Source of the DNA: an uncultured Clostridia bacterium
Lineage (GTDB): Bacteria; Bacillota; Clostridia; UMGS1883
DNA: 64,000 bases
Assembly (NCBI GenBank): GCA_947629005.1
Contig: CANRCD010000007.1
Location: 19,556 to 83,555, forward strand
Reading direction: 5' to 3'
The first letter of the stretch is position 1. Every line of letters begins with the position of its first letter. Shown piece after piece: positions 25,471-34,668 of the stretch. The translations under genes and the position numbers were made by a program. Under the pieces are notes generated by a model. It saw nothing but the letters and a program-made list of their open reading frames with translations. It searched no databases and was not told the DNA's origin.

Positions 25471-27216
25471 GTGGCGGCCGACGGAAGCATAGTTATTGAA
25501 ACCCGCCTCGACACCGACGGCGTTGAACGGGGTCTGAGCGAGATAGAAAAGGCCGTGGAGAGCAGGCTGGAGGCCGTGGAGGACGGCGCTAAAGGCCTGA
25601 TGGACGCCGTCAGAAACGCTATCGGCTCGGCTGATTTGTCAGAGAGCGCCGCGGCGCTTATCGCCTCCGCCGCAGACGCAATAACGGGCGGAGCGGGGAG
25701 CTTATTCTCCGCAGCCCTCGGGGCCGCCGCCGAGGCGGCTTCGGGTCTGCTTGGCGGAGCGGGACAGTTCAGCTCGGGCGGGGCCGCGCTCTCCTCTGCG
25801 GCGGCCTCGGGCATAAACGGAGCGGCGGGGGCGGTGGCCTCCGCCGCCAGAAGCTCGGCCGCGGGCGGGGCCACGGCGGCGGCCTCAGTTTCGGGGCAGT
25901 TCTCGTCGGTGGGCGCAAACCTGATGAGCGCACTCCGCAGCGGTATCGCGGCGGGCGCTTCGGCGCTGTACGCCAAGGCCGCGGCCATTGCCGCCGGAGT
26001 GGTGGCGAGGATAAAAGGCGTTTTCGGTATTCACTCGCCATCAAAGGTATTCCGCGACGAAATCGGCAAAATGCTGATGATGGGCCTTTCCGAAGGTATA
26101 TTGCAGAATAAGGAGGCCGTGCTCGCGGCCTGCGAGGATCTGAGCGCGGATATGCTCGACTCCGAGAAAAAGTACCTTGCCGAGCGGGAACGCGTCGAGG
26201 CCGAGCAGGACGAGGCCGACGAAGCCCGCCGCGTGCGGGAATACGAAAAACGGCTGGCCTCGGCCAAGGACGAGACGGAGATGGAAGAAATAATCGCCGA
26301 AGAGCGGCTGAGGCTCAAAAAAAGGGCCGACGACGCTTATCTCGCCCAGCTCAAGGAAAGCTCCGAGCGGGAGCGCGAAATCGTGGATCAATTAAAGGAC
26401 GACATCACCGCCGTATACAAGGACATTGCCGAGTACGCGGAAAACGGCCTTGAGCCTATAGTAAAGAGCCGCGACAAGCTGAGCGAACGGCTGAAAAAAT
26501 ACGCCGCCGAAAGCTTTGGCTACGAGGAGCGCGAGTACAGCATAAGCCTTCGCGAGGAGACGTCAATCGGGGCGGTGAGACGCCGCGATGCGACAATGCC
26601 GGTTTATCTGCTCTCCGACCAGAGGGGAACCATCGAAACGCTTCGCGGCTACAGCGAGGCCCTAAGCTCGCTTTCAAAAAGGCTGAAGGAGAGCTTTTCG
26701 CCGGAAACGGCTCGCGACTTTATGCACGCGCTGGCCGAACTGGACGTGGAGGAAGCCTCGACCTTCGCACAGACGCTGCTGACCGCCGACGACCGTATGT
26801 TCGGCGATTATGTGGAGCGCTGGACCGAAAAGAACGAGCTGGCCGAGGCCATTGCCAGCCAGCTTTACAGCGATGAATTCACCGAGGCGGTTGACGACTG
26901 CACCGATTATATGAAATCGGCGCTGGAGGCAGTGGGGCTTGAGGCTCCGGAGGGCTTTTTTGCAAGCGGAGCGGCCAGCGCGCGGGAATTTGGCAGGGGC
27001 TTTAGCGAAGGGCTGAACAAGGCGCTGGAGGACGCGCGCGGACTTATCGAAAGCTTCGGCGGCTTCGGCGCGGCTTCGGCGGGCTCGGGCGGCGTGGTGA
27101 ACAACACAAATTACTACAACAGCTACTCCATAAGCGGCACAAAGAGCACCGCTGCGGAAAGCATCCGCGCCGTTGAGGCCGCGGCTACAATGAACAGGTA
27201 CAGGGGGCTTGGCTGA
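25471..27216 (+). CDS. Tail tape-measure protein
   Basis: The 581-residue protein starts with GTG 25471, GAGGAGG 8 bases upstream. It has an Ala/Gly-rich hydrophobic region at about 65-180, a VFGIHSPSKVFRDEIGKML motif near 188 that is typical of tape-measure proteins, and charged coiled coils at about 215-330. The end holds VNNTNYYNSYSI. By the rule of about 0.15 nm per residue the tail would be at most about 87 nm, short for a siphophage. No lytic transglycosylase or peptidase domain is visible. Its stop overlaps the next ATG. Confidence 0.9.
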   Translation: MAADGSIVIETRLDTDGVERGLSEIEKAVESRLEAVEDGAKGLMDAVRNAIGSADLSESAAALIASAADAITGGAGSLFSAALGAAAEAASGLLGGAGQFSSGGAALSSAAASGINGAAGAVASAARSSAAGGATAAASVSGQFSSVGANLMSALRSGIAAGASALYAKAAAIAAGVVARIKGVFGIHSPSKVFRDEIGKMLMMGLSEGILQNKEAVLAACEDLSADMLDSEKKYLAERERVEAEQDEADEARRVREYEKRLASAKDETEMEEIIAEERLRLKKRADDAYLAQLKESSEREREIVDQLKDDITAVYKDIAEYAENGLEPIVKSRDKLSERLKKYAAESFGYEEREYSISLREETSIGAVRRRDATMPVYLLSDQRGTIETLRGYSEALSSLSKRLKESFSPETARDFMHALAELDVEEASTFAQTLLTADDRMFGDYVERWTEKNELAEAIASQLYSDEFTEAVDDCTDYMKSALEAVGLEAPEGFFASGAASAREFGRGFSEGLNKALEDARGLIESFGGFGAASAGSGGVVNNTNYYNSYSISGTKSTAAESIRAVEAAATMNRYRGLG

Positions 27217-28055
27217 TGGAAATGATTTTTGAAAACGCCGCCGGCAGCGTGCGGCTGGACGGCGGCAGGGGCGGCGCTCCCTTCCGCATACGCGCGGCGG
27301 AGGGGCTGGGCTACATGAGCATGACGGCCGCCACCGCCGAATATCCCCGCAGAGCGGGCCAGAAAACCATAACACGCACCGCCGGCGCGAGAATCATCAC
27401 GCTGAGCTTTGACGACGCGGCCGCCGGCGCCAACACCGAGGGCGTTCTGGCAAGAATATTCCACGGAGAGGGGCGGCTGACCGTCGTCAGCGGAGCAAAG
27501 CGCGTACACGCCGACTGCTACGCCAGCGCAATGAGCGCGCAGCAGCGCTTCGGCACGGACTTCGGACGCTATACGGTGCAGCTCACCTGCGATTATCCCT
27601 ACTTCAAGGGCGAGACGCGGCTCGCGCCGCTGTTTGGGCGCGAAAAGCTGATAAAGGCGGGCTTCTCGCTGCCGTCAATACTGTCGCGCCGCACGGAGGG
27701 GAACAAAGTATCCGTTGGCGGCGACGCGGACATATACCCGCGGCTGCTTCTGGGAAATCTGTCCTCGGCGGAGGAATTTACCCTCGAGGCGCTGAACGAA
27801 ACCACCGGCGCGGCGCTCCGTCTCAATCTGCCCGCCGGAAGCTACCCGTCGATTGAGGCGGACCTTGCCGAGGGCAGCATAAGCTGCGGCGGAAAGGATT
27901 TGACGCGCTATCTTGACGAGGATATCTACATGAGCGATTTCCTGCTCAGCCGAGGCGAAAACTCCCTGAAAATCAAGGCCGAAGGGCTTACAGGCGAGGC
28001 TTGGGCAACGGTGGAATTTGAGGAGGAGTACGTTTCGGCATTGGAGGAAGCATGA
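27216..28055 (+). CDS. Distal tail protein (Dit / Sipho_tail family)
   Basis: The 279 residues have the N-terminal beta-sandwich pattern of Dit proteins (IFENAAGSVRLDGG, FRIRAAEGLGYM) with CDYPYFKGETRLAP near 125, which joins to the galectin-like C-terminal half. Dit forms the hub between the tube and the tip. The start at 27216 shares one base with the tape-measure stop, and the end overlaps the Gp37-like gene. Confidence 0.85.
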   Translation: MEMIFENAAGSVRLDGGRGGAPFRIRAAEGLGYMSMTAATAEYPRRAGQKTITRTAGARIITLSFDDAAAGANTEGVLARIFHGEGRLTVVSGAKRVHADCYASAMSAQQRFGTDFGRYTVQLTCDYPYFKGETRLAPLFGREKLIKAGFSLPSILSRRTEGNKVSVGGDADIYPRLLLGNLSSAEEFTLEALNETTGAALRLNLPAGSYPSIEADLAEGSISCGGKDLTRYLDEDIYMSDFLLSRGENSLKIKAEGLTGEAWATVEFEEEYVSALEEA

Positions 28056-29014
28056 GAGAGGAAATCGTTTTTTATGACTACGAGTTCAACCCGCTGGGCC
28101 GCACAGTGAACATTACGGACATATACCACAAGGAGCTTTACAACGGTATCGGCTCCTTCGAGGCGGGACTCACCGCCGATGACCCAGCGGCAAGGCTGCT
28201 GCTGGAACGCGACTTCACCGTGGCCGTGTGGGAGAACCGTCAGGCGATAATCACCTCCACCCAGACGGACAACAGCACGGGGGCGTTCCGCGTTTACGGG
28301 CGCACGCCCAACTGGCTGCTCTCGAAGCGGGCCTGCCCCAACTTCGGCCACAGAAAAGGCACGCCCTTTGAGCTGGCCCACGCGTTGGTGGAAGAGGTTT
28401 GGGGGGACGCTATTGCGGTGGGCCCCGGCAGGGACATAACCGCCGCGACAACCACCTTCTGGCGAAACGTCTACAACCCGCTGAGCGAGGTGGTGGCCGA
28501 CTGCCTTGACCGAGCCGGAGGCGGCCACCGCGTGGTTTTTGACACAAAAAAGAAGGAGTGGCGTTTTGAGACTTGGCTCGGCGGCGAAAGCCCCTGCCTT
28601 TTCAGCGAGGACAGGCGCAGCATAAGCACCCAAAGCCTGCGCCGAAGCGTGCTGGACTACTTCAACGGCGGCTTCTACTGCAAGGACGACGAGGACGGCA
28701 CTTGGGTGGAAATACCCTCGGATAAAGAGGGAATATACCGATGGACTACCCGATTGGACGGCTCGGGCGAGGACGCGGCCAGAAGCGACCTTATGCGGCG
28801 GCGCATTGAGGACGAGGGCGATTTTGACGTCCTCGGAGAACCGGACGGAACCTACGCGCTGGGCGATACGGTGAAGGCGCAGCTCTGCTGCGGAAGCTTC
28901 AGGAAAACGCGTGAAATGCGCGTCGCAGCCATCGAGCGTTGGTCCGAACGCGGGAGCAGCGGCGAAAGACCGCTGCTGAAATCTATATACGATAACGAGG
29001 GGGCCAAAGAATGA
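28052..29014 (+). CDS. ReqiPepy6 Gp37-like tail tip protein
   Basis: The 320-residue protein fits the siphovirus Gp37-like family: FEAGLTADDPAARLLLERD near 35, VWENRQAIITSTQ, YGRTPNWLLSKRACPNFGH near 88 and a late DVLGEPDGTYALGDTV. It would form the tail hub below Dit. I see no separate tail endopeptidase domain, so cell-wall penetration is not obviously encoded. The ATG overlaps the previous stop (ATGA). Confidence 0.85.
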   Translation: MREEIVFYDYEFNPLGRTVNITDIYHKELYNGIGSFEAGLTADDPAARLLLERDFTVAVWENRQAIITSTQTDNSTGAFRVYGRTPNWLLSKRACPNFGHRKGTPFELAHALVEEVWGDAIAVGPGRDITAATTTFWRNVYNPLSEVVADCLDRAGGGHRVVFDTKKKEWRFETWLGGESPCLFSEDRRSISTQSLRRSVLDYFNGGFYCKDDEDGTWVEIPSDKEGIYRWTTRLDGSGEDAARSDLMRRRIEDEGDFDVLGEPDGTYALGDTVKAQLCCGSFRKTREMRVAAIERWSERGSSGERPLLKSIYDNEGAKE

Positions 29015-29859
29015 AATACTATTTCAGCGATAACCGCAGCTACGGCGCGGACGACCTAAAGGCCGCGCTGGGCGTGCTGGTGGCCGCCGGAGGCATAACC
29101 GTAAATCTGAGCGACTCAGAGAGCTACGACCCGTCGAAGCTGAACGGCCTTATCGGCAGCGCGGTTGCGGCGGGAGTGGTGCCGGAAAACAACGCCAGTT
29201 TAAAGCTTATTAAGAGCGGCGACGGCTACAGCGTAATGCCGGGCAGAGCCGTGTTCTCGGACGGCGGGATAGCCGTGTTGGACGCGAGCGCGCCCGTTGA
29301 CGCAAAACCCGGACAGTATGTGTATCTGGCATACAGCGCGGCGTTGGACGACGTTTACTTTATTGCGGAGGACACGGAGCAGACCGAACACGGCGGAGTG
29401 CTGCTGGTGCCGCTGGGCCGCGTGAAACCCGACGGCAGTGTGGAAAACCGCCGCGTTTACGCCCGCGGAAGGGTGCCGGCGCTGGCCTCGGCCAACTGGA
29501 CGAACCTCCGAACGGTGGAGCTTTCGGTGGACGTGTCATCGCTGGGTGCAAACGGGGGATATGTCGAGGCGACGCACGAGATTGACGGCGACATGAATTT
29601 CATGCTGGTGGACGACCACACGCTGATAAGCGTAATGCACACCGGCGCGGAAACGGCCTATCACACGGTAATGCGCTCGACCTCACGCGATACCAGCAAC
29701 AACAGAGACTATCTGGGCATAACGCAGACCGTCAACGGCACTGTTCGCGCCACGCTTATCAGCCACGGCAACGGCTATATACGGATGAGGTACTATGTGC
29801 CCGGGCCGGTGAAAACCAAGACGCTGACCTATACCGCTCTGATAGGCATAACCGCATGA
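29011..29859 (+). CDS. Tail tip / fibre protein, probable receptor-binding protein
   Basis: The 282-residue protein is the last gene of the module. The first 60 residues are helical with a YFSDNRSYGADDLKAALGVL start. The middle beta-rich part (YSVMPGRAVFSDGG, GQYVYLAYSAALDDV) resembles the upper baseplate or collar domains that carry fibres. The last 100 residues are a Thr/Ser-rich beta domain with no recognised family. The place and layout suggest host-surface binding. A terminator follows about 50 bases later. Confidence 0.65.
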   Translation: MKYYFSDNRSYGADDLKAALGVLVAAGGITVNLSDSESYDPSKLNGLIGSAVAAGVVPENNASLKLIKSGDGYSVMPGRAVFSDGGIAVLDASAPVDAKPGQYVYLAYSAALDDVYFIAEDTEQTEHGGVLLVPLGRVKPDGSVENRRVYARGRVPALASANWTNLRTVELSVDVSSLGANGGYVEATHEIDGDMNFMLVDDHTLISVMHTGAETAYHTVMRSTSRDTSNNRDYLGITQTVNGTVRATLISHGNGYIRMRYYVPGPVKTKTLTYTALIGITA

Positions 29860-29906
29860 GTGCAGCCTTGAGCATAGCCTTGGTTTAAGGGGGCCGAATC
29901 AATGAG

Positions 29907-29938
29907 TAAAACCCGCTCTGCCGAGCGGGTTTTTTCTG
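29907..29938. terminator. Terminator closing the phage module (and facing comF)
   Basis: AAAACCCGCTC / GAGCGGGTTTTTT with loop TGCC is followed by T's in plus orientation and also reads as a stem with T's from the comF side. Confidence 0.85.
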
Positions 29939-29976
29939 TGTCAACAAACCTTTGCCGCACTTTCGGGCGCCTTCAA

Positions 29977-30741
29977 TCACCTTGGCGTCAACAGCCCTTC
30001 CGTAAAGGCCGTCTCCACGGAAGGGAACGGCGTCTTGTTTATATCCGTGCCGGAATAACCAAGCCCCGCTCTGGCGACGGCCGCGCCGTACACGCTGCCG
30101 CAGCCCATGCGGCGCAGCAGAGTGCAGCACCATTTCATGGTAGCGCCGGTAGTGATAACGTCGTCCACCACGAGCCATGTCCCGCTCAGCCTTTTCTTAG
30201 CGGCGGGATGGTAAAGCCTTCGGGCATTAGTAAGGCGGCGACTGCGGCTTAGGCCCACCTGATCCTCGCCGCCCTCTATACGCCTGAGAACTCTTCTCAC
30301 GGGCACGTCAAGCAAGCGGCCAAGCTCGCAGGCGATTAGCCTCGCATGATTGTAGCCGCGCTCGCGGCCCGCCTTTCGGCTCTGCGGCACGTATGTAATG
30401 CAGTCGGGCCGAAAGCCGCCCATCTCGTCCGCTATGGCGCGGGCGAAGCAGCGGAAGGCCGCGGGGCGGGAGTAAAACTTCATATTTAAGATTGCGCGGC
30501 GGACGCCGTCGCGATAAGAGAAGGGCACAAAGCACTTTTCATACGGTACGCCGCCGCGGCAGTCGGCACAGTTTGGCATGGCAAACTCGCCGCCCATGGG
30601 CGCGGCGCAGATAGAACATCTTGGGCCGGTGATTTTTGGGAGCCCGTCCTCACAGACAGGACAAAAACCATCCGCGCTCTCCGCCAAGGCGCCACATATA
30701 GGGCACTTGGGCGGAAACAGCAGCGAAAGCAGCCCCTTCAT
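29977..30741 (-). CDS. comF: ComF-family phosphoribosyltransferase-like competence protein
   Basis: The 254-residue protein starts with a zinc-ribbon region (PPKCPICG, CPVC, CSIC, CADC) and has a C-terminal PRTase fold with VVDDVITTGATMKW near 193. ComF helps bring single-stranded DNA into the cytoplasm during natural transformation. Its ATG overlaps the XRE gene stop (ATGA). It converges on the phage module, an arrangement of interest because gene-transfer-agent uptake can use competence proteins, although proximity alone proves nothing. Confidence 0.93.
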   Translation of the reverse strand: MKGLLSLLFPPKCPICGALAESADGFCPVCEDGLPKITGPRCSICAAPMGGEFAMPNCADCRGGVPYEKCFVPFSYRDGVRRAILNMKFYSRPAAFRCFARAIADEMGGFRPDCITYVPQSRKAGRERGYNHARLIACELGRLLDVPVRRVLRRIEGGEDQVGLSRSRRLTNARRLYHPAAKKRLSGTWLVVDDVITTGATMKWCCTLLRRMGCGSVYGAAVARAGLGYSGTDINKTPFPSVETAFTEGLLTPR

Positions 30742-30998
30742 CCCTGAGCCGTCCTGCCCGAGCGCTTCTTAGCGCGGGCGGGGGACTGGCCGGCGTCTCC
30801 CTCGCGGACTATGATATCGCTTAGCTCACAGCCCAGCGCCTCGCAAATTTTGTCCAGATGGTCGAGGTTCACCCTCTCGCACATTTCATGATACATATCG
30901 TTTATTGTATTCGCCCTTATGCCGGTCTTGCGGGCCAAGTCGGCCTGCGTCCAGCGCTTTTCTCCAAGCCTTGTGGAAAGCATTATCCTTATCGACAT
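30738..30998 (-). CDS. XRE-family helix-turn-helix regulator
   Basis: The 86-residue protein is one Cro/C1-type HTH domain: WTQADLARKTGIRANTINDMY at about 16-36 is the recognition region, and the LDHLDKICEALGCELSDII helices follow. A basic tail (RAKKRSGRT) ends it. AGGGGAG precedes the ATG. It overlaps comF and is likely cotranscribed. Such regulators often bind their own promoter; the 31013-31293 gap upstream would hold it. Targets are unknown. Confidence 0.85.
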   Translation of the reverse strand: MSIRIMLSTRLGEKRWTQADLARKTGIRANTINDMYHEMCERVNLDHLDKICEALGCELSDIIVREGDAGQSPARAKKRSGRTAQG

Positions 30999-31293
30999 AA
31001 GATTCTCCCCTTTTTGCTAATTTAGATATATTATAACAAAAAGCGGAGTTTATTTCATATTTTTGATAAATTTTATCAAAAAGTGATATTATTTGTCGAA
31101 AAATGAGCAATCGTGCGCACCGCATTTAATCAGCGGCGACCCAACGGCGCGGCAACCCCACCGGGGAAGGCGGCGCGTCCGCAAAGCGGAGGACGTGTCA
31201 GCGCAGACCGCATAGGCGGCATGATTACACAGCGGAAACCCGCGGAGCGGCGCGGCGGGGCCTACTCGCGGAAGCGTATTGCCCAGCCGAGGC

Positions 31294-31809
31294 TCAATCC
31301 TTGAAAACGTCGATGTTTTCATATATATAGGCCACCCAGCTCAGCAGAGTGAAGCCTGCGGCTATCCACAGCGCGGCGGCGGCCCAAGCGGGGCGGTACT
31401 GCTCGATAAACACCGAGAACAGCACGGCGAATATCTGCACGTTGGTCTTGATTTTGCCCCACCACGAGGCCGCTATGACCTTGCCCTTATCCACGGCCAC
31501 AACGCGCATACAGGTGACGAACAGCTCTCGCGCGATGATTATGGCCGCGGGCCAGACGTTCACCGTGCCGTTTTGCACAAAGCAAAGCAGCGCACCGAAA
31601 ACGAGAATTTTATCGGCGAGAGGATCCATTATCTTGCCAAAGGAGGTGACGAGGTTATACTTCCTCGCTATGTAGCCGTCAAAAAAGTCGGTTATGCTCG
31701 CCAGAGCGAACACTATGCCCGCCGCGACCGCGTGGCCCGACAGCATTAACGCCATCGTCACCGGCACAAGAACCAGCCTTATCATTGTTAGCTTGTTTGG
31801 TAAATTCAT
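31294..31809 (-). CDS. pgsA: CDP-diacylglycerol-glycerol-3-phosphate 3-phosphatidyltransferase
   Basis: PgsA makes phosphatidylglycerol phosphate, the committed step to phosphatidylglycerol. The 171-residue membrane protein begins NLPNKLTMIRLVLVPV and carries the CDP-alcohol motif D-G-x2-A-R-x8-G-x3-D-x3-D between about 40 and 62 (DGYIARKY, GKIMDPLADK). Several hydrophobic helices follow. The ATG overlaps the rimO stop. It is the last gene of the lepA-to-pgsA run; the 31013-31293 gap beyond it shows no gene. Confidence 0.95.
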   Translation of the reverse strand: MNLPNKLTMIRLVLVPVTMALMLSGHAVAAGIVFALASITDFFDGYIARKYNLVTSFGKIMDPLADKILVFGALLCFVQNGTVNVWPAAIIIARELFVTCMRVVAVDKGKVIAASWWGKIKTNVQIFAVLFSVFIEQYRPAWAAAALWIAAGFTLLSWVAYIYENIDVFKD

Positions 31810-33140
31810 TTTTCTTCCTCCTTAAATAGTCCTACCTGCTCTCCGTAGAGGTCATAATCGTCGCTGTCCACGATTTTGACCCACACAAGGCTGCCGGGAA
31901 GTATTTCCTCCCCCGCGCCGAAGTAAATCACAGGGTCCACGTCGGGGCTTTCGCCGCCGCTGCGGCCCTGCCACAGGTTCCCGTCAAAGGTTTCGGCCAT
32001 GACGAGGAGCTTTTTGCCTATCATACTTTTCCCGCGCTCGCGCGAGAGCTCACGCGCAAGGGCCATCGCCTCGCCTCGGCGGCGCTCCTTTTCCTCCTCG
32101 GGAAGCTGGCCGCCGAGCTTGGCCGCCGGAGTGCCCTCCTCCTGCGAATAGGCGAAAACGCCCACCCTGTCGAAGCGCGCCTCTCTTATGAGCGACAGCA
32201 GATTCGCGAACTCCTCCTCCGTTTCGCCGGGGAAGCCCGCGATGAGGCTCGTGCGCACGGTAACGCCGGATATCTCCCGCCGCAGGCGCTCCACCAGCGC
32301 CAGCGACTGCGCCCGCGTGGTATGCCGCCCCATGCGGCGGAGCACGTTGTCGTCGCCGTGCTGGATTGGTATATCAAAATATTTGACGATTTTTTCTTCG
32401 TTTTTAACGGTTTCTATCAGTTCGTCGGTAACAGCCTCGGGATAGCAGTAGTGCAGCCTTATCCACTCCACCCCGCCGACGCGGCAAAGGCGGCGCAGCA
32501 GTTCGGGAAGGGCCCGCTCTCCCCTATCATCCCCGTATCGTGTGACGTCCTGCGCGACTAAGATAAGCTCCTTCACTCCGTCGGCGGCCAGAGCGGCGGC
32601 CTCGTCAAGAATGGCTTCCATGCTTCGGCTGCGGTAACGCCCGCGAATCATGGGAATGGCGCAGTAGGTGCAGCGGTTATCACAGCCCTCGGCGATTTTG
32701 AGGTACGCCGTGTGCGGCTGCGTGGTGACTATTCTCGGCAGTCCCTCGGGAGCCGAAGCGTCGGCGGGCCTTAGAATGGTCTCCCGCTCGCCCTTGAGGC
32801 CCCTCTCCACCGCGTCGGCGATTTCGTCAAAGGCGGTGGCTCCAATGATAAGGTCTACCTCGGGCAGCTCGCGGCGGATATCCTCGGCGTAGCGCTGGGC
32901 AAGACAGCCCGCCGCGGCAAGCAGCCGGCAGCGGCCTTTTTTGTATTCGGCCATTTCAAGCAGGGCGTTGATAGACTCCTGCTTGGCGCTGTCGATAAAG
33001 GCGCAGGTATTGACGACTATGGCGTCGGCGAGGGCGGGGTCGTTCACAAGCTCGAAGCCGCGCTCGGCCAGAAGTCCCAGCATATTCTCGCTGTCGCAGA
33101 GATTTTTGTCGCAGCCCAGCGACACAAAGCCTATCGTCAT
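31806..33140 (-). CDS. rimO: Ribosomal protein uS12 methylthiotransferase RimO
   Basis: RimO is a radical-SAM enzyme that methylthiolates an aspartate of uS12. The 444 residues show the N-terminal cluster-binding domain (GFVSLGCDKNLCDSENML), the radical-SAM motif CDNRCTYCAIPMIRG near 147 and a C-terminal TRAM-like domain. ATG 33140 is the start: GGGAGGA lies 7 bases upstream, whereas ATG 33155 overlaps that ribosome site. The gene follows recX by overlap-level spacing. Its substrate uS12 is encoded at 13149-13562. Confidence 0.94.
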   Translation of the reverse strand: MTIGFVSLGCDKNLCDSENMLGLLAERGFELVNDPALADAIVVNTCAFIDSAKQESINALLEMAEYKKGRCRLLAAAGCLAQRYAEDIRRELPEVDLIIGATAFDEIADAVERGLKGERETILRPADASAPEGLPRIVTTQPHTAYLKIAEGCDNRCTYCAIPMIRGRYRSRSMEAILDEAAALAADGVKELILVAQDVTRYGDDRGERALPELLRRLCRVGGVEWIRLHYCYPEAVTDELIETVKNEEKIVKYFDIPIQHGDDNVLRRMGRHTTRAQSLALVERLRREISGVTVRTSLIAGFPGETEEEFANLLSLIREARFDRVGVFAYSQEEGTPAAKLGGQLPEEEKERRRGEAMALARELSRERGKSMIGKKLLVMAETFDGNLWQGRSGGESPDVDPVIYFGAGEEILPGSLVWVKIVDSDDYDLYGEQVGLFKEEEK

Positions 33141-33142
33141 GG

Positions 33143-33619
33143 TCAGTCCTCCCATTCAATATCCTGAAAGGCGCTGCGGGCGTTCATCGCGCCCCTTATG
33201 TCGGAGTAAGAAAAGCCGCGCCGCGCAAAGTACGCCACGATGCGCGAACGCTCCTTCGGGTTGCTTAAATCAGCGCCTTGAAAACGGCGGTCCATTATTT
33301 CGGCCACGCGCTCCGCCCCGTCGGCGGCGAGCCCCTGAGCCAAAGCCTCGTCCACAATGCTCCGGCTGACGCCGCGGCGCAGCAGTTCGCTGCGTATGCG
33401 TGCCTCGCCATGGCCGCGCAGCTTGACGCCGTCGGAAACGTACTTCTCGGCGTAGGCGCGGTCGTCTATGTAGCCGAAGCCCTTCATGGCCTCCACGGCG
33501 TCGTCGGCCTCGTCCGCTCCGTAGCCCTTTTCAAGCAGCTTGTCCCGCAGTTCCTTTTCGGTGCGGTCCTTTACGGCGAGTATTTTAACCGCGCTGTCGC
33601 GGCAGCTCGGCTTTGGCAT
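33143..33619 (-). CDS. recX: Regulatory protein RecX
   Basis: RecX binds RecA filaments and limits recombinase activity. The 158-residue protein has the three-helix tandem repeats of the family, such as RTEKELRDKLLEKGYGADEAD and FGYIDDRAYAEKYV, and a final RRGFSYSDIRGAM. It lies between hemW and rimO. recA is not in this window. RecX matters here only in that it can tune the SOS signal that would release the LexA-controlled module at 18 kb; this link is inference. Confidence 0.9.
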   Translation of the reverse strand: MPKPSCRDSAVKILAVKDRTEKELRDKLLEKGYGADEADDAVEAMKGFGYIDDRAYAEKYVSDGVKLRGHGEARIRSELLRRGVSRSIVDEALAQGLAADGAERVAEIMDRRFQGADLSNPKERSRIVAYFARRGFSYSDIRGAMNARSAFQDIEWED

Positions 33620-33630
33620 GGTATCACTCC

Positions 33631-34668
33631 CTAAACAAATTCGGCAAATACGATATTCGCAAGGTCAAGCCCGCGCCGCGTGAGGCGCAGGCGGTTTCCT
33701 CTTATTTCCAAAAGCCCTTGAGCGGCGAGACGCTCCACCTCGTCGGGGAACTCGCCGAAATATTCCACGCCGCCCGTCTTGCGCAGGCCCAGCCAGAATT
33801 TCTCCCGCAAGAGCTCGTCCTCGTCCACGGCCTCGCGCTCAATTTTCCGCCCGCCGCCCGCAAGGTAAAGGTCGAGGTCGGGGGCGTTCTTGTACCTTTC
33901 GCCGCCGCAGAACGAAGCGGCAGCCGCTCCGATACCCACGTATTCGCCCCCGCTCCAATATTTGAGATTGTGGCGGCACTCGCAGCCCGAACGGGCAAAG
34001 TTAGATATCTCGTACTGTCCGAGGCCCATGGCCTCGAAGGCTTCTCGGGCCTGATGGTAAAGATCCCGTTCCTCATCCTCGTCGGGGAGGTCGGGGGTGT
34101 TTTCGTAAAACGGCGTGCCTTCCTCAATTATCAGTGAATACGCGCTGACGTGTTCGGGCGAAAGGGCGCGGATACGCGCGAGGCTGCGGCCAAGGCTTTC
34201 GGCCGTCTGCCCCGGGACGGCGAGCATGAGGTCTATATTTATGTTATCGAAGCCCGCCTCGCGGGCCATGAAGAAGGCCTCCTCGGCCTGCGCCGCCGAG
34301 TGTATGCGCCCGAGGGCGGCAAGCTCGCTGTCAACAAAGCTCTGCACGCCAAGGCTCAGGCGGTTGACGCCTGCTGCGCGCAAGTCGCGCAGCAGCTCGG
34401 GCGTAAGAGTCCCGGGGTTGGCCTCCACGGTGAACTCCTCAGCCTTCGGCAGCGAGCGGCAGAGCAGCGCGAGCTCCTCCCCCATCGCTGTGGGGGTGCC
34501 GCCGCCGACGAACACGGTGTCGAACCGGCAGGAATATTCCGCGAGCTCCTCAAGCAGAGCCGCGCGGTACTTTGAGGCGCGGCCGCGCTCGGTGACGGAG
34601 TAGAAGTCGCAGTAGGAGCATTTTCTAAGGCAGAAGGGGATGTGGACGTAAAGACCGACGCTACTCAT
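33631..34668 (-). CDS. hemW: HemW, radical-SAM haem chaperone-like protein
   Basis: The 345-residue protein has [21 protein letters not shown] with the CxxxCxxC cluster motif and YVHIPFC start typical of HemW and not of Hem[10 protein letters not shown] near 55 and [17 protein letters not shown] near 105. HemW binds haem and delivers it to proteins; many such genes were formerly called hemN. ATG 34668 overlaps the lepA stop. It stands in the lepA-hemW order common in Firmicutes. Confidence 0.93.
   Translation of the reverse strand: MSSVGLYVHIPFCLRKCSYCDFYSVTERGRASKYRAALLEELAEYSCRFDTVFVGGGTPTAMGEELALLCRSLPKAEEFTVEANPGTLTPELLRDLRAAGVNRLSLGVQSFVDSELAALGRIHSAAQAEEAFFMAREAGFDNINIDLMLAVPGQTAESLGRSLARIRALSPEHVSAYSLIIEEGTPFYENTPDLPDEDEERDLYHQAREAFEAMGLGQYEISNFARSGCECRHNLKYWSGGEYVGIGAAAASFCGGERYKNAPDLDLYLAGGGRKIEREAVDEDELLREKFWLGLRKTGGVEYFGEFPDEVERLAAQGLLEIRGNRLRLTRRGLDLANIVFAEFV

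Noticed and set aside
17874..29990. Possible attL/attR pair around the phage module
   Set aside because: The flanking terminator hairpins at 17955 and 29907 look alike only in their CCGCTC/GAGCGG stems, and no longer direct repeat was found by eye. No tRNA gene adjoins the module.
31013..31293. Possible small gene between the XRE regulator and pgsA
   Set aside because: Open frames exist on both strands, but none has a ribosome site or plausible sequence.
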